Counted from the stretch's first letter, positions 50,609 to 60,217 are shown. The stretch: 64,000 nucleotides of DNA from Corallococcus sp. EGB (GCF_019968905.1 NZ_CP079946.1:3286001-3350000); one strand, 5' to 3'. Made by a program: numbers and translations. Notes: a model not told the origin generated them from the sequence alone.

Positions 50609-51886
50609 TCACGCCTCCGGCTGCAAGGGCTGCCGCGGCAGGTGGACGCGCACCTCGCGCACGCGGCGCGGCGACGCCTCCATCACCTCCAGCACCGTGC
50701 CGTCCGCCAGGGACAGCTTCGCGCCCGGCTCCGGGATGGCGCCCCCCGCGAGCGCGATGCACAGGCCCGCGACGGTGGAATAGTCCTCGCTCTCCGCCAG
50801 CTCCAGCCCCAGCGCGCGGTTCACCTCGCGCAGGCTCGCCTCGCCCTGCACCACCGCGACGGAGGGCCCCTCGCGCCGCACGCGCACCTCGGGCGTCTCG
50901 GACTCGCTGAGGATGTCCCCCACCAGCTCCTCCACCAGGTCCTCCACCGTCACCAGCCCCACCACCCCGCCGTGCTCGTCCACCACCACGGCCAGCTGCA
51001 TCCGCCGGCGCTGCAGCTCCTTCATCGCCGCGATGGCGCGCATGGACTCCACCAGGAACAGCGGCGGGCGCAGCACGTCCTCCAGGACGATGAGGTGCCC
51101 CTCCCAGGCCACGCCCAGCAGGTCCTTGGCCACGATGTAGCCCACCACGTTGTCCAGCGTGCCCTCGTACACCGGCATCCGCGAGTGCCCGTGCTCCAGC
51201 AGCACCTGGCGGATCTCCTCCGTGCTCGCGTGCCGGCGCAGCGCGACGATGTGCTCGCGCGTCACCATCACGTCGCCCAGCGTCAAATCCCCCAGCTCGA
51301 AGGCCCGCGACGCAATCTCCCCCGCGCGCGGATCCAACGTGCCCTGCTTCGAGGCCTCCTCCACCAGCTGCTGCAATTCGTCCGGAGACAGGCGCGACTC
51401 GGAGAAGTTCGTCTTGTCCCCGAAGAGCTTCAGCACCAGGTTGGAGCTCGCGGTGAGAAACCACACCAGCGGCCGCATCACCCACGCGAGCGCCTTGAGC
51501 GGCCGCCCCAGCGTCAGCGCATACTGTTCGGAGTAGCGCAGCGCCAGGGACTTGGGGACCAGCTCCCCCAGCACCAGCGACAGGTACGACACCAGCGCGA
51601 CCACGCCCGCGAACGACACCTGGCTCGCGGTGGCCTCCGGCACGCCCAGCCCGGTCAGCGCGACGGCCAGCCGCTGCGCGATGCTCGCGCCGCCGAAGGC
51701 CGCCGCCGTGGAGCCAATCACCGTGATGCCAATCTGCACCGTGGCGAGCAGCCGCTCCGGATCATCCCGCAGCGCCGTCACCGCCTTCGCGGACTTGCTG
51801 CCCTGTTCGAGCAGCTCCTTCAGCCGCGTCTTGCGCACGGACAGCAGGCCCAGCTCAGCGCCCGCGAAGACGCCGTTGGCCAGCAC
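50609..51886 (-). CDS. CNNM/CBS-domain membrane protein (HlyC/CorC family)
   Basis: A 425-aa protein with three parts. An N-terminal DUF21/CNNM membrane domain (about 1-180, several hydrophobic segments, LANGVFAGAELGLLSVRK) is followed by a pair of CBS domains (about 190-320, DVMVTREHIVAL and QLAVVVDEHGGVVGLVT) and a C-terminal CorC_HlyC domain (about 335-420). Members of the family act in Mg2+ or Co2+ efflux or in its control. The annotated GTG start at 51886 removes the first part of the usual N-terminus. The frame stays open upstream and reads I-V-T-E-L-V-I-I-L-L-L, with ATC at 51919 exactly 6 nt after AGGAGG, so translation may begin at that unusual codon (436 aa). Confidence 0.9.
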   Translation of the reverse strand: MLANGVFAGAELGLLSVRKTRLKELLEQGSKSAKAVTALRDDPERLLATVQIGITVIGSTAAAFGGASIAQRLAVALTGLGVPEATASQVSFAGVVALVSYLSLVLGELVPKSLALRYSEQYALTLGRPLKALAWVMRPLVWFLTASSNLVLKLFGDKTNFSESRLSPDELQQLVEEASKQGTLDPRAGEIASRAFELGDLTLGDVMVTREHIVALRRHASTEEIRQVLLEHGHSRMPVYEGTLDNVVGYIVAKDLLGVAWEGHLIVLEDVLRPPLFLVESMRAIAAMKELQRRRMQLAVVVDEHGGVVGLVTVEDLVEELVGDILSESETPEVRVRREGPSVAVVQGEASLREVNRALGLELAESEDYSTVAGLCIALAGGAIPEPGAKLSLADGTVLEVMEASPRRVREVRVHLPRQPLQPEA

Positions 51887-51975
51887 CAGCAGCAGGATGA
51901 TGACGAGCTCCGTGACGATGGCGGACCTCCTGGCTGGATCCTCCCCGCCCGGGTCGGCGGGGGACGCCTCCCGTC

Positions 51976-52359
51976 CTACACCCCCAGCGACTGCAGGAGC
52001 AGCGACAATTGGTCGCGGCTCGCTCCCTTGGGCAGGTAGTAGTGGGGACCGGACATGAGGGCGCTGCCCACGTCCTGGGCCGCCGCGGAGGTGAGGAAGA
52101 CGATGCGCGGGTTCGTCGCCGCGCGTGGCAGCTTCTCCACCACCTCCAGGCCGCTCATGCCCGGCATGTTCAGGTCCAGCAGCATGACCCCGAAGCGCTC
52201 GCCCCGCTTCAGCGAGTCGAGCGCCTCCTGTCCGTCCGCCGCCTCGGTGGTCTCATAGCCGAGGTCCTCCAGGCTCACCCGGAGGAACTCCCGCCAGTCC
52301 GCGTCGTCGTCCACGACCAGGACCTTCCGAGTACCGTCATCCACCGCGAGTCGCCCCAA
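51976..52359 (-). CDS. Single-domain response regulator (CheY-like receiver)
   Basis: About 127 aa with only a receiver domain. The acidic pair is in VVDDDADW, the phospho-acceptor Asp is in LLDLNMPGMSG, the switch residue is in FLTSAAAQ and the conserved Lys is in YLPKGAS. The TTG at 52359 lies 4 nt after AGGAGG and is the preferred start; a GTG 5 codons later is possible. Longer in-frame starts upstream overlap the next gene and add low-complexity residues. It has no output domain, so it should act by protein-protein contact or as a phosphorelay step. No partner kinase is adjacent. Confidence 0.8.
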   Translation of the reverse strand: MGRLAVDDGTRKVLVVDDDADWREFLRVSLEDLGYETTEAADGQEALDSLKRGERFGVMLLDLNMPGMSGLEVVEKLPRAATNPRIVFLTSAAAQDVGSALMSGPHYYLPKGASRDQLSLLLQSLGV

Positions 52360-52454
52360 GCGTCCTCCTGACCTGGGGAGAAACTCTCGGGGCACCCCTG
52401 GCATTCGCGACACCTGGGCGTCGTTGCTTCCAGGAGCAGGCGGCCGGACAGGCG

Positions 52455-53306
52455 CTAGAACAGCGCGATGCCCAGCTGGCCCACCAGGTACTGGAGGGCG
52501 GGCCTGACGTTGTGGACCGCCGTGCGCGGTCTGGCGGGTTCCGCCGCCTGGCACCACGTGGGCTCGCCCACCAGCCGGCCGGCCATGTGGTGGAAGACGC
52601 GGAAGCGCATCAGGTCCGCGCTGCTGCCCGAATTGTAGACGCGCAACGCGCGCTCGCCCGGCGTGCCCAGGTCCGCCTCGCTGGGGATGTGGCGGTGGCC
52701 GTGCAGCACCAGGTCACACCGGCCGCCCACGCGCTCCAGCAGCGGCTTGCCCAACGCGAGCTCCGACGCGTGGGGCAGGCCGAACTTCGTGGCGATCCAC
52801 TCCGGGAAGCTCTCCAGCGGCAGCGGCAGCACGTGGTGGTGCAGCAGCACCGCGACCAGCGCGTCCCTGGGCGCGGCCTCCAGCGCGCGGTCCACCTCGT
52901 CCACGACGCCTTCCGTCAGCTCTCCGTGGCTGTGGAAATAGTTGCGGTTGTGCTCACCGGTGGAGTCCACGCAGACCAGGAAGAGTCCCGCCGTCTCCAC
53001 CGTGTGGACCTTGCGGCCCTGCATGAACCCGCTGCCCACATCCTCGCCGGGCCGGTCATGGTTGCCTGGGATGAAAGTGAGGCGTCCGGTCTCCAACCAG
53101 GGCGCGAAGTGTTCACGGAAGCGCTGGAACTCGGCGCGGGATCCGCGGTGCGTGAGGTCTCCCGTGACCACCACGTGATCCACCTCCTGCGCCGCGAGGG
53201 CCTTCACCAGGGAGGACGCGGAAGCATCACTCTCGCGGCTCATGTCCAGGTGGAGATCCGAAAGATGCGCCAGCTTCAGGGAGGGCATACCGAAGGAGAT
53301 AGGCAT
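52455..53306 (-). CDS. Calcineurin-like metallophosphoesterase
   Basis: A 283-aa cytoplasmic phosphoesterase with all metal-binding motifs in order: SDLHL (D-x-H), VVTGDLTH (GD), PGNHD (GNHD), LLHHHVLP and HGHRH (GHxH). The layout resembles CpdA-type cyclic-nucleotide phosphodiesterases, but the substrate cannot be read from the sequence. The start is ATG 53306; a second ATG 6 codons later (MPSLKLAHLSDLHL) fits the family equally well. The roughly 60 C-terminal residues after the last motif are unassigned. Confidence 0.85.
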   Translation of the reverse strand: MPISFGMPSLKLAHLSDLHLDMSRESDASASSLVKALAAQEVDHVVVTGDLTHRGSRAEFQRFREHFAPWLETGRLTFIPGNHDRPGEDVGSGFMQGRKVHTVETAGLFLVCVDSTGEHNRNYFHSHGELTEGVVDEVDRALEAAPRDALVAVLLHHHVLPLPLESFPEWIATKFGLPHASELALGKPLLERVGGRCDLVLHGHRHIPSEADLGTPGERALRVYNSGSSADLMRFRVFHHMAGRLVGEPTWCQAAEPARPRTAVHNVRPALQYLVGQLGIALF

Positions 53307-53379
53307 CGAAGCTTCGAGCGGCGAGGGTGGGTGTTCGAAGTGCTGTACGAAGGGCCGTCAAAAGTTGTGCCCGCGTCGT

Positions 53380-54567
53380 TCACCCCACCCCATTGCTCGC
53401 GAACCACTCCGCCGCGGGCGTGTTACGCGCGCGCATCGGCACCAGGCGCGTGCCGGAAATCACGCGCAGCCGCGTGCCGCGCCAGTTCACCGTGCGCCGG
53501 AACGCGCCATGCCACCATGCGGCGAAGAGCAGCGCGTCCTTCACCAGCACCGCGGGCGCCGCGCGCAAGGACACCGGCTGGGGACGCAGCGAACGGAACA
53601 CCGTCACGTCCACCCAGACCTTGCCCAGCGCCACCGACAACGCCGCCAGGCCCGTGAGGGCGGACGGGTGGAGGAGCGCACCCAGCACCGCGAGCGGAAC
53701 CGGGTTGAGCAGCGCCTGCGCAATGTACGTGGAGGGCGCTACCGCTGTGCGGTGGATGACGCTCCAGCGCAGGTAGCGCTGGAAGAAGGCGTCCACGCTC
53801 TTGCGCAGCGAGACGTTGAAGACAGGGGCGTGCGCCAGCACCACGCGCTTGCCCAGCTTGCGCGTCACCCACTGGCCAATGACGTAGTCCTCCGCCAGCA
53901 CGTCCTTCACGGAGAAGAAGCCGCCCAGCGCCTCCACGTCCTCGCGGCGCAGCGCCATGGACTTGCCCACCACGATGTCGCGGTCCGCCGCGTGCTTCGC
54001 GGCGATCATCCCCGCCGCCGCGCTGGAGGACAGGTGCAGGTTGTCCAGCAGCGAACCGAAGCTCTGCTCCCCCAGGCCGGCCACCGGGTGCGTCACGCAG
54101 CCCACCGAGGGGTCCTCGAAGGCCGCGGCGATCTCCTCCAGGTAGCCGTCCCCCACGCGGGTGTTGCTGTCGCTCACCACCCAGATGTCATGGCGGGCCT
54201 CCGCCGACAGCGTCACCAGCTGGTTCACCTTGGGATTCAGCCCGGGCTCTCCCTCCTGGAGCACCACGCGCATCACCTGGGGCCACTTCGCCTCCGCGGC
54301 CCGCGCCACCGCGTAGGCCGGGTCGCGCGTGTCCTTCACGCCCAGGAGCACCTCGTAGGTGGGGTAGGGCAGCCGCGCGAACTGGGCGAGGTTGGCCTCC
54401 AGGTCGTCATCCACGCCGCACAGCGGCTTGAGGATGGACAGGCCGGGGCGCCGCGTGGGGGCGGCGGGGGAGGTGCGGCGGTGGCGGCGCACGAACAGCG
54501 CCTGGAGGAGGAGGGCGACGAGGCCCACTGCGGACGCGGCCAGGAGGAGGCTGGATGCGATGAGCAT
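53380..54567 (-). CDS. GT21-like glycosyltransferase (ceramide glucosyltransferase family)
   Basis: A 395-aa membrane-bound GT-A enzyme. An N-terminal membrane helix (about 3-25) is followed by SILKPLCGVDDDLEANL, typical of ceramide glucosyltransferase and HpnI-like proteins. Catalytic elements follow: VVSDSNTRV (nucleotide-sugar Asp), LAEDYVIG (catalytic Asp) and QRYLRW (QxxRW). Two or more hydrophobic segments lie near the C-terminus (about 280-330). It is predicted to glycosylate a lipid, either sphingolipid or hopanoid. Sphingolipids are known in myxobacteria, but no other lipid gene adjoins it here. Start is ATG 54567. Confidence 0.85.
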   Translation of the reverse strand: MLIASSLLLAASAVGLVALLLQALFVRRHRRTSPAAPTRRPGLSILKPLCGVDDDLEANLAQFARLPYPTYEVLLGVKDTRDPAYAVARAAEAKWPQVMRVVLQEGEPGLNPKVNQLVTLSAEARHDIWVVSDSNTRVGDGYLEEIAAAFEDPSVGCVTHPVAGLGEQSFGSLLDNLHLSSSAAAGMIAAKHAADRDIVVGKSMALRREDVEALGGFFSVKDVLAEDYVIGQWVTRKLGKRVVLAHAPVFNVSLRKSVDAFFQRYLRWSVIHRTAVAPSTYIAQALLNPVPLAVLGALLHPSALTGLAALSVALGKVWVDVTVFRSLRPQPVSLRAAPAVLVKDALLFAAWWHGAFRRTVNWRGTRLRVISGTRLVPMRARNTPAAEWFASNGVG

Positions 54568-54581
54568 GCCGCCACCCTAGA

Positions 54582-54600
54582 GGTCCCACAAGGCGGGACC
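54582..54600 (-). terminator. Hairpin after phoU
   Basis: GGTCCC/GGGACC stem with a 7-nt loop, 54 nt after the phoU stop and just upstream of the glycosyltransferase gene. It is short and has no T-tract. Confidence 0.35.
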
Positions 54601-54654
54601 GGGGCGGCGGGGCGGCGGGACGGCCAACTCGCCGTGACACCGCCGTGAAGCCGC

Positions 54655-55338
54655 CTACTCCAGGTCGCGGCTGCGCGGGTGGCGCACGTCCTTGCCGCGC
54701 ACCATGTAGATGACCATCTCCGCCACGTTGAGCGCGTGGTCGCCAATGCGCTCCAGGTGCTTCGCGATGAACATCAACGCCGTGGCCCGGCGGATGTTGC
54801 GCGAGTCCTCCATCATGTAGGCCAGCAGCTCGTTGAAGATCTTCAGGAAGAGGGCATCCAGCAGGTCGTCCCCCTTGAGGACGTCCTCCGCCTTGGCCGC
54901 GTCCCCGGACACGAACGCGTCCAGCGCCATCTTCACCTGCTGCTGCGCCAACTCCGCCAGCTTCGGCGTGTCCACGTAGGGGGCGAGCGGCGGCACCTGG
55001 TTCAGGTCCATGGCGCGCTCGGCGATGTTCACCGCCAGGTCACCAATGCGCTCCAGGTCGGTGACGATCTTCAGCGCCGTGGTGATGAGGCGCAGGTCGG
55101 ACGCGGCCGGCTGGCGCAGCGCGAGGATGCGGCGGCACAGGTCGTCGATGTCGACCTCCAGCCGGTTCACCTCGCGGTCCGCGCCCACGACCTTCTCCGC
55201 CAGCGTGGAGTCGCGGTCGGTGAGGGCCTTGGTGCTCTGCGCGATGAGGGCCTCCACCTTGGCCCCCATGGCCAGCAGCTTCTCGCGCAGGTTGCGCAGG
55301 TCCTGCTCGAATGCCTTGTCGGTATGCATCGCGGCCAT
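54655..55338 (-). CDS. phoU: Phosphate-specific transport accessory protein PhoU
   Basis: A 227-aa all-helical protein with two PhoU repeats. Each carries the metal-binding E/D-rich signature: LERIGDLAVNIAE near residue 85-100 and LERIGDHALNVAE near 190-205. PhoU links the Pst transporter to the PhoR/PhoB signalling pair and represses the Pho regulon when phosphate is plentiful. The start at ATG 55338 (MAAMHTDKAFEQDL) has GAGGA 5 nt upstream; longer in-frame ORFs upstream lie inside pstB. It is the last gene of the pst cluster, 26 nt after pstB. Confidence 0.96.
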   Translation of the reverse strand: MAAMHTDKAFEQDLRNLREKLLAMGAKVEALIAQSTKALTDRDSTLAEKVVGADREVNRLEVDIDDLCRRILALRQPAASDLRLITTALKIVTDLERIGDLAVNIAERAMDLNQVPPLAPYVDTPKLAELAQQQVKMALDAFVSGDAAKAEDVLKGDDLLDALFLKIFNELLAYMMEDSRNIRRATALMFIAKHLERIGDHALNVAEMVIYMVRGKDVRHPRSRDLE

Positions 55339-55364
55339 GTGGTCCTCTTCCGTCGCGCGCGGGC

Positions 55365-56141
55365 TCAACCGAACTTCCCGGTGACGTAGTCCTCCGTGCG
55401 CTTCTCGTGGGGGTTGGTGAAGATCTGCTCCGTGGGGCCGCACTCCACCAATTCCCCCATGTAGAAGAAAGCCGTCTGGTCGCTCACCCGCGCGGCCTGC
55501 TGCATGTTGTGGGTCACGATGGCGATGGTGTACGTGGCCTTGAGCTCGTGGATGAGCTCTTCAATCTTCGCCGTGGCGATGGGGTCCAGCGCGGACGCGG
55601 GCTCGTCCATCAGCAGCACCTCCGGCTCCACCGCCAGCGCCCGCGCGATGCACAGGCGCTGCTGCTGGCCGCCGGACAGGCCCAGGGCGCTTTCCTCCAG
55701 GCGGTCCTTCACCTCGTCCCACAGCGCCGCGCCGCGCAGGGACTTCTCCACGCGCGCGGCCAGCTTCGCCCTGTCCTTGAGCCCGCCCACGCGCAGGCCG
55801 TAGGCGACGTTCTCGAAGATGGACTTGGGGAAGGGGTTGGACTTCTGGAACACCATGCCCACGCGGCGGCGCAGGTCCACCACATCCAGGGAGCGGTCGT
55901 GGATGCTCCGGCCGTCCAGGAACACGCTGCCGTCGTGGCTCGCGCCGGGGATGAGGTCGTTCATCCGGTTGAGCGAGCGCAGGAAGGTGGACTTGCCGCA
56001 CCCGGACGGGCCGATGAGCGCCGTCACCTTGTGCTCGGGGACGGCCAGGCTCACCTGCTTGATGGCCACCTTGCTGCCGTAGCGCAGGGTGAGCTCGCGG
56101 GCTTCCATCTTGTTGCGCGGCGTGGCGGAGGAGAGGGGCAT
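55365..56141 (-). CDS. pstB: Phosphate ABC transporter ATP-binding protein PstB
   Basis: A 258-aa ABC ATPase of the high-affinity phosphate importer. Walker A is GPSGCGKST (44-52), the Q-loop is in VFQKSNPFP, the signature is LSGGQQQR, and Walker B is [12 protein letters not shown], with the switch His in IVTHNM. The ATG at 56141 is taken as start; an internal ATG at codon 12 ([11 protein letters not shown]) is a fair alternative. A longer open frame upstream is an out-of-frame shadow of pstA. The gap to pstA is 14 nt. Confidence 0.96.
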   Translation of the reverse strand: MPLSSATPRNKMEARELTLRYGSKVAIKQVSLAVPEHKVTALIGPSGCGKSTFLRSLNRMNDLIPGASHDGSVFLDGRSIHDRSLDVVDLRRRVGMVFQKSNPFPKSIFENVAYGLRVGGLKDRAKLAARVEKSLRGAALWDEVKDRLEESALGLSGGQQQRLCIARALAVEPEVLLMDEPASALDPIATAKIEELIHELKATYTIAIVTHNMQQAARVSDQTAFFYMGELVECGPTEQIFTNPHEKRTEDYVTGKFG

Positions 56142-56155
56142 GGGAGCAGGGAACG

Positions 56156-57067
56156 TCAGTGTCCGGCCGCGGCCTTGCGGCGCGTGCGCGTGCGGATGAG
56201 GACCGCGACCAGGTTCAGGGCGAAGGTGAGCAGGAGCAGCACCAGCACCGTGGCGTACAGCAACGGGCGGGTGGCCTCCACGTCCGGCGACTGCGTGGCC
56301 AGCACGTAGGTGTGGTAGCCCAGGTGCATGAACTGCGAGTTCAGGCTCGTGGGGAGATCCGGCAGGAAGTACGCAGCGCCGGTGAAGAGGATGGGGGCCA
56401 CCTCGCCCGCGCCGCGGGAGATGGCCAGCACCGCGCCGGTGAGGATGCCCGGCAGCGCGCCCGGCAGCACCACCCGCGCCAGCGTCTGTGACTGGGTGGC
56501 CCCCAGCGCGAGGCTCGCGGTGCGCTGCTCCTGCGGCACGGCGCGCAGGGCCTCTTCCGTGGACACGATGACGACGGGCAGGGTGAGCACCGCCAGCGTC
56601 AGCGACGCCCAGAGGATGCCCGGCTGGGCCCAGTGCAGCTCCTGGTAGCCCAGCGCGTGGTCCAGCCCCTTGCCCACGAAGAGGATGAAGAAGCCCAGGC
56701 CGAAGAGGCCGAACACGATGGAGGGCACGCCCGCCAGGTTCGCCACCGCCACGCGCACCGCGCGGGCCAGGAAGCTGGAGGGCGGCGCGTACTCGTGCAG
56801 GTACACCGCCGTGAGCACGCCCACCGGCATCACCGCCAGGGTCATGAGCAGCGTGAGCGCGGCGGTGCCGAAGAGGGCGGGGAAGATGCCGCCGCCCATC
56901 ATCCCGTCCGTGGGCGCCTCCGTGAGGAAGCGCCAGGAGACGTGGCTCCAGCCGCCCCGGACGATGTCCAGGAGGATGAGGCCCAGCATGGCCACGATGA
57001 CGAACGCGGCCAGCCCCGTGAGCGACACGAGCGACAGGCCCACGACCTTGCGCGTGGTGTGCTTCAC
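56156..57067 (-). CDS. pstA: Phosphate ABC transporter permease PstA
   Basis: A 303-aa inner-membrane permease with about six membrane segments and the binding-protein-dependent transport loop ([24 protein letters not shown]). Start is GTG at 57067 ([14 protein letters not shown]) with GGAGG upstream. The GTG overlaps the pstC stop codon (GTGA), indicating translational coupling. PstA pairs with PstC to form the channel. Confidence 0.96.
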   Translation of the reverse strand: MKHTTRKVVGLSLVSLTGLAAFVIVAMLGLILLDIVRGGWSHVSWRFLTEAPTDGMMGGGIFPALFGTAALTLLMTLAVMPVGVLTAVYLHEYAPPSSFLARAVRVAVANLAGVPSIVFGLFGLGFFILFVGKGLDHALGYQELHWAQPGILWASLTLAVLTLPVVIVSTEEALRAVPQEQRTASLALGATQSQTLARVVLPGALPGILTGAVLAISRGAGEVAPILFTGAAYFLPDLPTSLNSQFMHLGYHTYVLATQSPDVEATRPLLYATVLVLLLLTFALNLVAVLIRTRTRRKAAAGH

Positions 57068-58080
57068 CCCGCACCTCCCTTGAGCCGCTGGATGACCTTG
57101 CGCGTCCACATCCCGGCGAGCATGTTCAGCACGAAGGTGAAGAGGAACAGCTCCACGCCGATGAAGAAGAGCAGCGCGTAGTGCGGGCTGCCCACCACCA
57201 CCTCGCCCATCTCCGCGGCGATGGTGGCCGACAGCGAGCGCACGGAGTCCCCCAGGTTCCACGACACGATGGCCGCGTTGCCGGAGGCCATGAGGACGAT
57301 CATCGTCTCACCGATGGCGCGCCCGAAGCCCAGCACGCACGCGGCGAGGATGCCGGGGGCCGCCGCCGGGAGCACCACCTTCCACGCCGTCTCCCAGGGC
57401 GTGGCCCCCAGCGCCAGGGACGCCTCGCGGTAGCTGCGCGGCACGGCGGTGAGCGCGTCCTCCGTCACCGTGAAGATGACCGGCACGATGGCCAGCGCCA
57501 GGCCCAGCCCCGCCACGACGGCGTTGAGCCGGGAGGTGAAGCCGAAGACGTCCTGGAGGAAGGTGGCCATCACCATCAGCGCGAAGAAGCCCAGCACCAC
57601 GGACGGGATGCCGGCGAGCAATTCGATGGTGGGCTTGAGGACCTCGCGCAGGCGGCGCGGGGCGAACTCCGCGGCGAACAGCGCGCCGAAGATGCCCAGG
57701 GGGACCGCCACCACCATGGACACGAGCGTCGTCTTCAGCGTGCCGACGAACAGCGGAATCATGCTGACCTTGGGCACGCTGGACACCGGCTGCCACACGT
57801 AGGCCAGCGGCTTTCCCTTCCGCACCACCTGCGGAAGGAACATCTTGGAGAAGCTGGCCTCCTCGCGCGCCGCCGCGTCGGTGACGAGCGTGAGCGCCTC
57901 CTTCGCCACGAAGACGAGGATGAGCACCAGCGCGGCGATGCCGGTGAAGGCCACCACGGTGATCAACCCCGCGATGGCCCTCTCCTTCCATTGCCGTCGC
58001 CGGGCCGCGGGCGACAGCGTGGGCTGCGCCACCGGGGGCGCGAGGTCCTGCTCCTGCATGACGGCCTGTCTATCCAACAT
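57064..58080 (-). CDS. pstC: Phosphate ABC transporter permease PstC
   Basis: A 338-aa permease with a cytoplasmic N-terminal tail of about 35 residues, then six or so membrane segments. The periplasmic part between the first two is longer than in PstA. The EAA-type loop is [23 protein letters not shown]. Start is ATG 58080; a second ATG at codon 8 is possible. It lies 37 nt after pstS, and that gap contains a candidate Pho box. Confidence 0.96.
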   Translation of the reverse strand: MLDRQAVMQEQDLAPPVAQPTLSPAARRRQWKERAIAGLITVVAFTGIAALVLILVFVAKEALTLVTDAAAREEASFSKMFLPQVVRKGKPLAYVWQPVSSVPKVSMIPLFVGTLKTTLVSMVVAVPLGIFGALFAAEFAPRRLREVLKPTIELLAGIPSVVLGFFALMVMATFLQDVFGFTSRLNAVVAGLGLALAIVPVIFTVTEDALTAVPRSYREASLALGATPWETAWKVVLPAAAPGILAACVLGFGRAIGETMIVLMASGNAAIVSWNLGDSVRSLSATIAAEMGEVVVGSPHYALLFFIGVELFLFTFVLNMLAGMWTRKVIQRLKGGAG

Positions 58081-58095
58081 GGGACCCCCGCGCCG

Positions 58096-58113
58096 GGTGA
58101 CAATCGCGTGACG
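58096..58113 (-). promoter_or_regulatory. Candidate Pho box between pstS and pstC
   Basis: CGTCACG-CGAT-TGTCACC on the minus strand has the 7-4-7 direct-repeat spacing of PhoB sites, with the GTCA core in both repeats. Its place inside the operon could give pstCAB extra PhoB-dependent expression, or the match may be chance in GC-rich DNA. Confidence 0.4.
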
Positions 58114-58117
58114 CCGA

Positions 58118-58942
58118 CTACTTCACAGGGAAGTAGCCGACCTGCGTGACGATGGCCTGACCTTCCGCGGACAGCGTGAAGTCGATGAAGGCCTTGGCCT
58201 CGCCGGCGGGCTTGTTGCGCAGGTAGAAGAAGAGGTCGCGCGACAGCGGGTACTTGCCGCTCTTCACGTTCTCCGCGTTGGGGGCGAAGGCCTCGTTGCC
58301 CTTCTTCACCTTCAGCTCCTTGATGCCCTTGGCGTACGCGGCGCCGCCGTAGCCAATGCCGTTCTTCTCCTTGGCCACCGCGTTGACGACGGCGGCGGTG
58401 CCCGGGAGCGTCTGCGCGGAGGCCGCGAAGTCGTCCCCGCCCAGCACGGTGTCCTTCACGAACACGTAGGTGCCGGAGGAGTTCTCACGCGAGTACAGGA
58501 CGATGGGGGCGTCCGCGCCGCCCACGGCCTTCCACGACGTGGTGTCGCCCAGGTAGATGTCCTTGAGCTGCTCCACGGAGAGCGCGTCCACCTTGTTGGA
58601 CTCGTTGACGTAGAAGGTGACGCCGTCCTTGGCCACGGAGATGGCGGTGGGCGGCGTGTTGTAGCGGGCGCGCAGCTTCTCCTCCTCCGCCTCCTTGATT
58701 TCACGGCTGGACATGGCGATGTCCGTGGTGCCGTTCTGCAGGGCCGCCAGGCCCGTGCCGGAGCCGCCGCCCGTCACCTGGATCTTCGTGGCGGGGTTCT
58801 TCTTCATGAACGCCTCGGCCCAGCGCTGGACGAGGATGACCATGGTGTCCGAGCCCTTCACGGTCACCGTGCCTGCCTGGGCGGTGAGCGGGAGGACGAC
58901 GAGCCCGAAGGCGACGAAGCTGGAAAGCAGTGTCTTCTTCAT
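58118..58942 (-). CDS. pstS: Phosphate-binding protein PstS
   Basis: A 274-aa periplasmic binding protein. A signal peptide (MKKTLLSSFVAFGLVVLPLT, cleavage after AQA near residue 23) precedes the mature protein. Phosphate-binding elements of the family are visible: KGSDTM, GGGSGTG, MSSREIK and NSSGTYVFVK. The ATG at 58942 has GAGGAG 7 nt upstream. The gene begins 12 nt after the porin stop, so the two are probably cotranscribed. It delivers phosphate to PstCAB. Confidence 0.97.
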   Translation of the reverse strand: MKKTLLSSFVAFGLVVLPLTAQAGTVTVKGSDTMVILVQRWAEAFMKKNPATKIQVTGGGSGTGLAALQNGTTDIAMSSREIKEAEEEKLRARYNTPPTAISVAKDGVTFYVNESNKVDALSVEQLKDIYLGDTTSWKAVGGADAPIVLYSRENSSGTYVFVKDTVLGGDDFAASAQTLPGTAAVVNAVAKEKNGIGYGGAAYAKGIKELKVKKGNEAFAPNAENVKSGKYPLSRDLFFYLRNKPAGEAKAFIDFTLSAEGQAIVTQVGYFPVK

Positions 58943-58954
58943 GGGGTGACTCCT

Positions 58955-60217
58955 CTAGAAACGGGCCTGCATCTGCAGGGTGAACAGGTTGTCGTGCGGG
59001 TCCAATGCCTGGGCCACGACGTGCGTGATGGGGATTTCGTAGATGGCGGAAACCTTCAGGTTCTCCCCGAAGTGGTGCTGGAGGACGAAGCCCAGCGTGT
59101 CGACGGTGTTGTCCGCGCCCGGCACGTCACCCACGGCGACGTTCGCCTGGCCGTTGTGCGGGTCGAAGGTGTCGTAGCGGACGGCCACCGCGTCGTTGAG
59201 CCCGATGTTCTGCACGAGCAGCAGGTACCAGCCGTGCGCGGGCACGTTCAGGTGGGTGGCGTTGTTGGCGGCGCCGTAGGTGCGCCCGGCGATGAACTCG
59301 CCCTTGATGGCGGTGCCGCCCAGGGGAATCACGTCGAAGTAGGCCTGGAGGTCCGCGCCGATGCGGGTGCGCTCGTAGGCGCGGCGGAAGGGGTCCGTGG
59401 CCAGCCGGCCCATGTCATGGCCGTACCAGCCGGAGATGCCACCGGAGAGCCACTTCAGGTCGAAGCCCAGGTGCCCGACGATGTCCTTCTCCTTGTCGTT
59501 GTCCTGGGTGGTGCCGCTGTCGGTGCCGTTGCCGTCGAAGACGCCCACCGCGAGCCGCAGGAACTTGTAGCGGCCGTTCACCTTCGCGCCGCGGTCGCGC
59601 TCGCTGGGGAGCATGTTGCGCACCACGCGGCTGCGCTCGGGGAACTCGCGGTCGCTGGAGGACTGGGGGCCCTCGTAGCCGAAGGGCCACTTCATCTGGC
59701 CCAGGGTGACGGACAGCTGCTGCTTGGTGCCGGGGACGAAGAGGGTGGCCTCCGCGTCCTTGAGCGTCACGCCCGCGGGCACCGCGTCGATCTGCAGCAT
59801 GAACTGCGACCACTCGGTGGTGTACGTGGCCTTCAAGCGGCCCCGGCGGACGCCGAAGCGGCTGTAGCCGCCCGCGCCGGTGTCATCCAGGTCCTGCAGG
59901 TACTGATAGCGGGCCTGGACATAGCCGGAGATGCGCAGCTTCTTGAGCGCGGACAGGTCGTTCTTCGTCTCGACGTTCTGCTCCTCCAGCGCCTCCACGC
60001 GGTGCTCGTCCGCCGTCAGCCGCTCGTCGATGGAGGGCGACATCTCCGGGACGGTGGGGGCGTTGGCGCGCGGGGGGGCGGGCTCCGTGGAGGACGGCTC
60101 CGCCGCCGCGCGCGGCTCGGAGGCCGGCGGGGTGGAGACCGCTTCCTGGGAGGTGGTGGCCTGGGCCATGGAGGTGCTGGAGCTCAGCAGGGTGAGGGCA
60201 ACGAGGAGTGGGCGCAT
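58955..60217 (-). CDS. Outer-membrane porin, OprP/OprO-like (phosphate-selective family)
   Basis: A 420-aa outer-membrane protein: signal peptide (about 1-19, ending SMAQA), a Pro/Ala-rich stretch (about 25-60), a short coiled-coil (EHRVEALEEQNVETKNDL), then a beta-barrel starting at ISGYVQARYQY and ending in the C-terminal Phe (QMQARF) used by the barrel assembly machinery. WPFGYEG and RDRGAKVNGRYKFL resemble OprP-family barrels. Its place directly before pstS and behind a Pho box argues that it brings phosphate or polyphosphate across the outer membrane; the anion specificity is inferred. Confidence 0.88.
   Translation of the reverse strand: MRPLLVALTLLSSSTSMAQATTSQEAVSTPPASEPRAAAEPSSTEPAPPRANAPTVPEMSPSIDERLTADEHRVEALEEQNVETKNDLSALKKLRISGYVQARYQYLQDLDDTGAGGYSRFGVRRGRLKATYTTEWSQFMLQIDAVPAGVTLKDAEATLFVPGTKQQLSVTLGQMKWPFGYEGPQSSSDREFPERSRVVRNMLPSERDRGAKVNGRYKFLRLAVGVFDGNGTDSGTTQDNDKEKDIVGHLGFDLKWLSGGISGWYGHDMGRLATDPFRRAYERTRIGADLQAYFDVIPLGGTAIKGEFIAGRTYGAANNATHLNVPAHGWYLLLVQNIGLNDAVAVRYDTFDPHNGQANVAVGDVPGADNTVDTLGFVLQHHFGENLKVSAIYEIPITHVVAQALDPHDNLFTLQMQARF

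Noticed and set aside
51976-52557. Longer form of the response regulator (193 aa)
   Set aside because: The extra N-terminal residues are Pro/Gly/Arg-rich, overlap the neighbouring gene, and lack receiver features; a good ribosome binding site precedes the shorter start.
55365-57074. A 569-codon frame appearing to fuse pstB to a long N-terminal extension
   Set aside because: The extension is pstA read in another frame; the pstB family begins near 56141.
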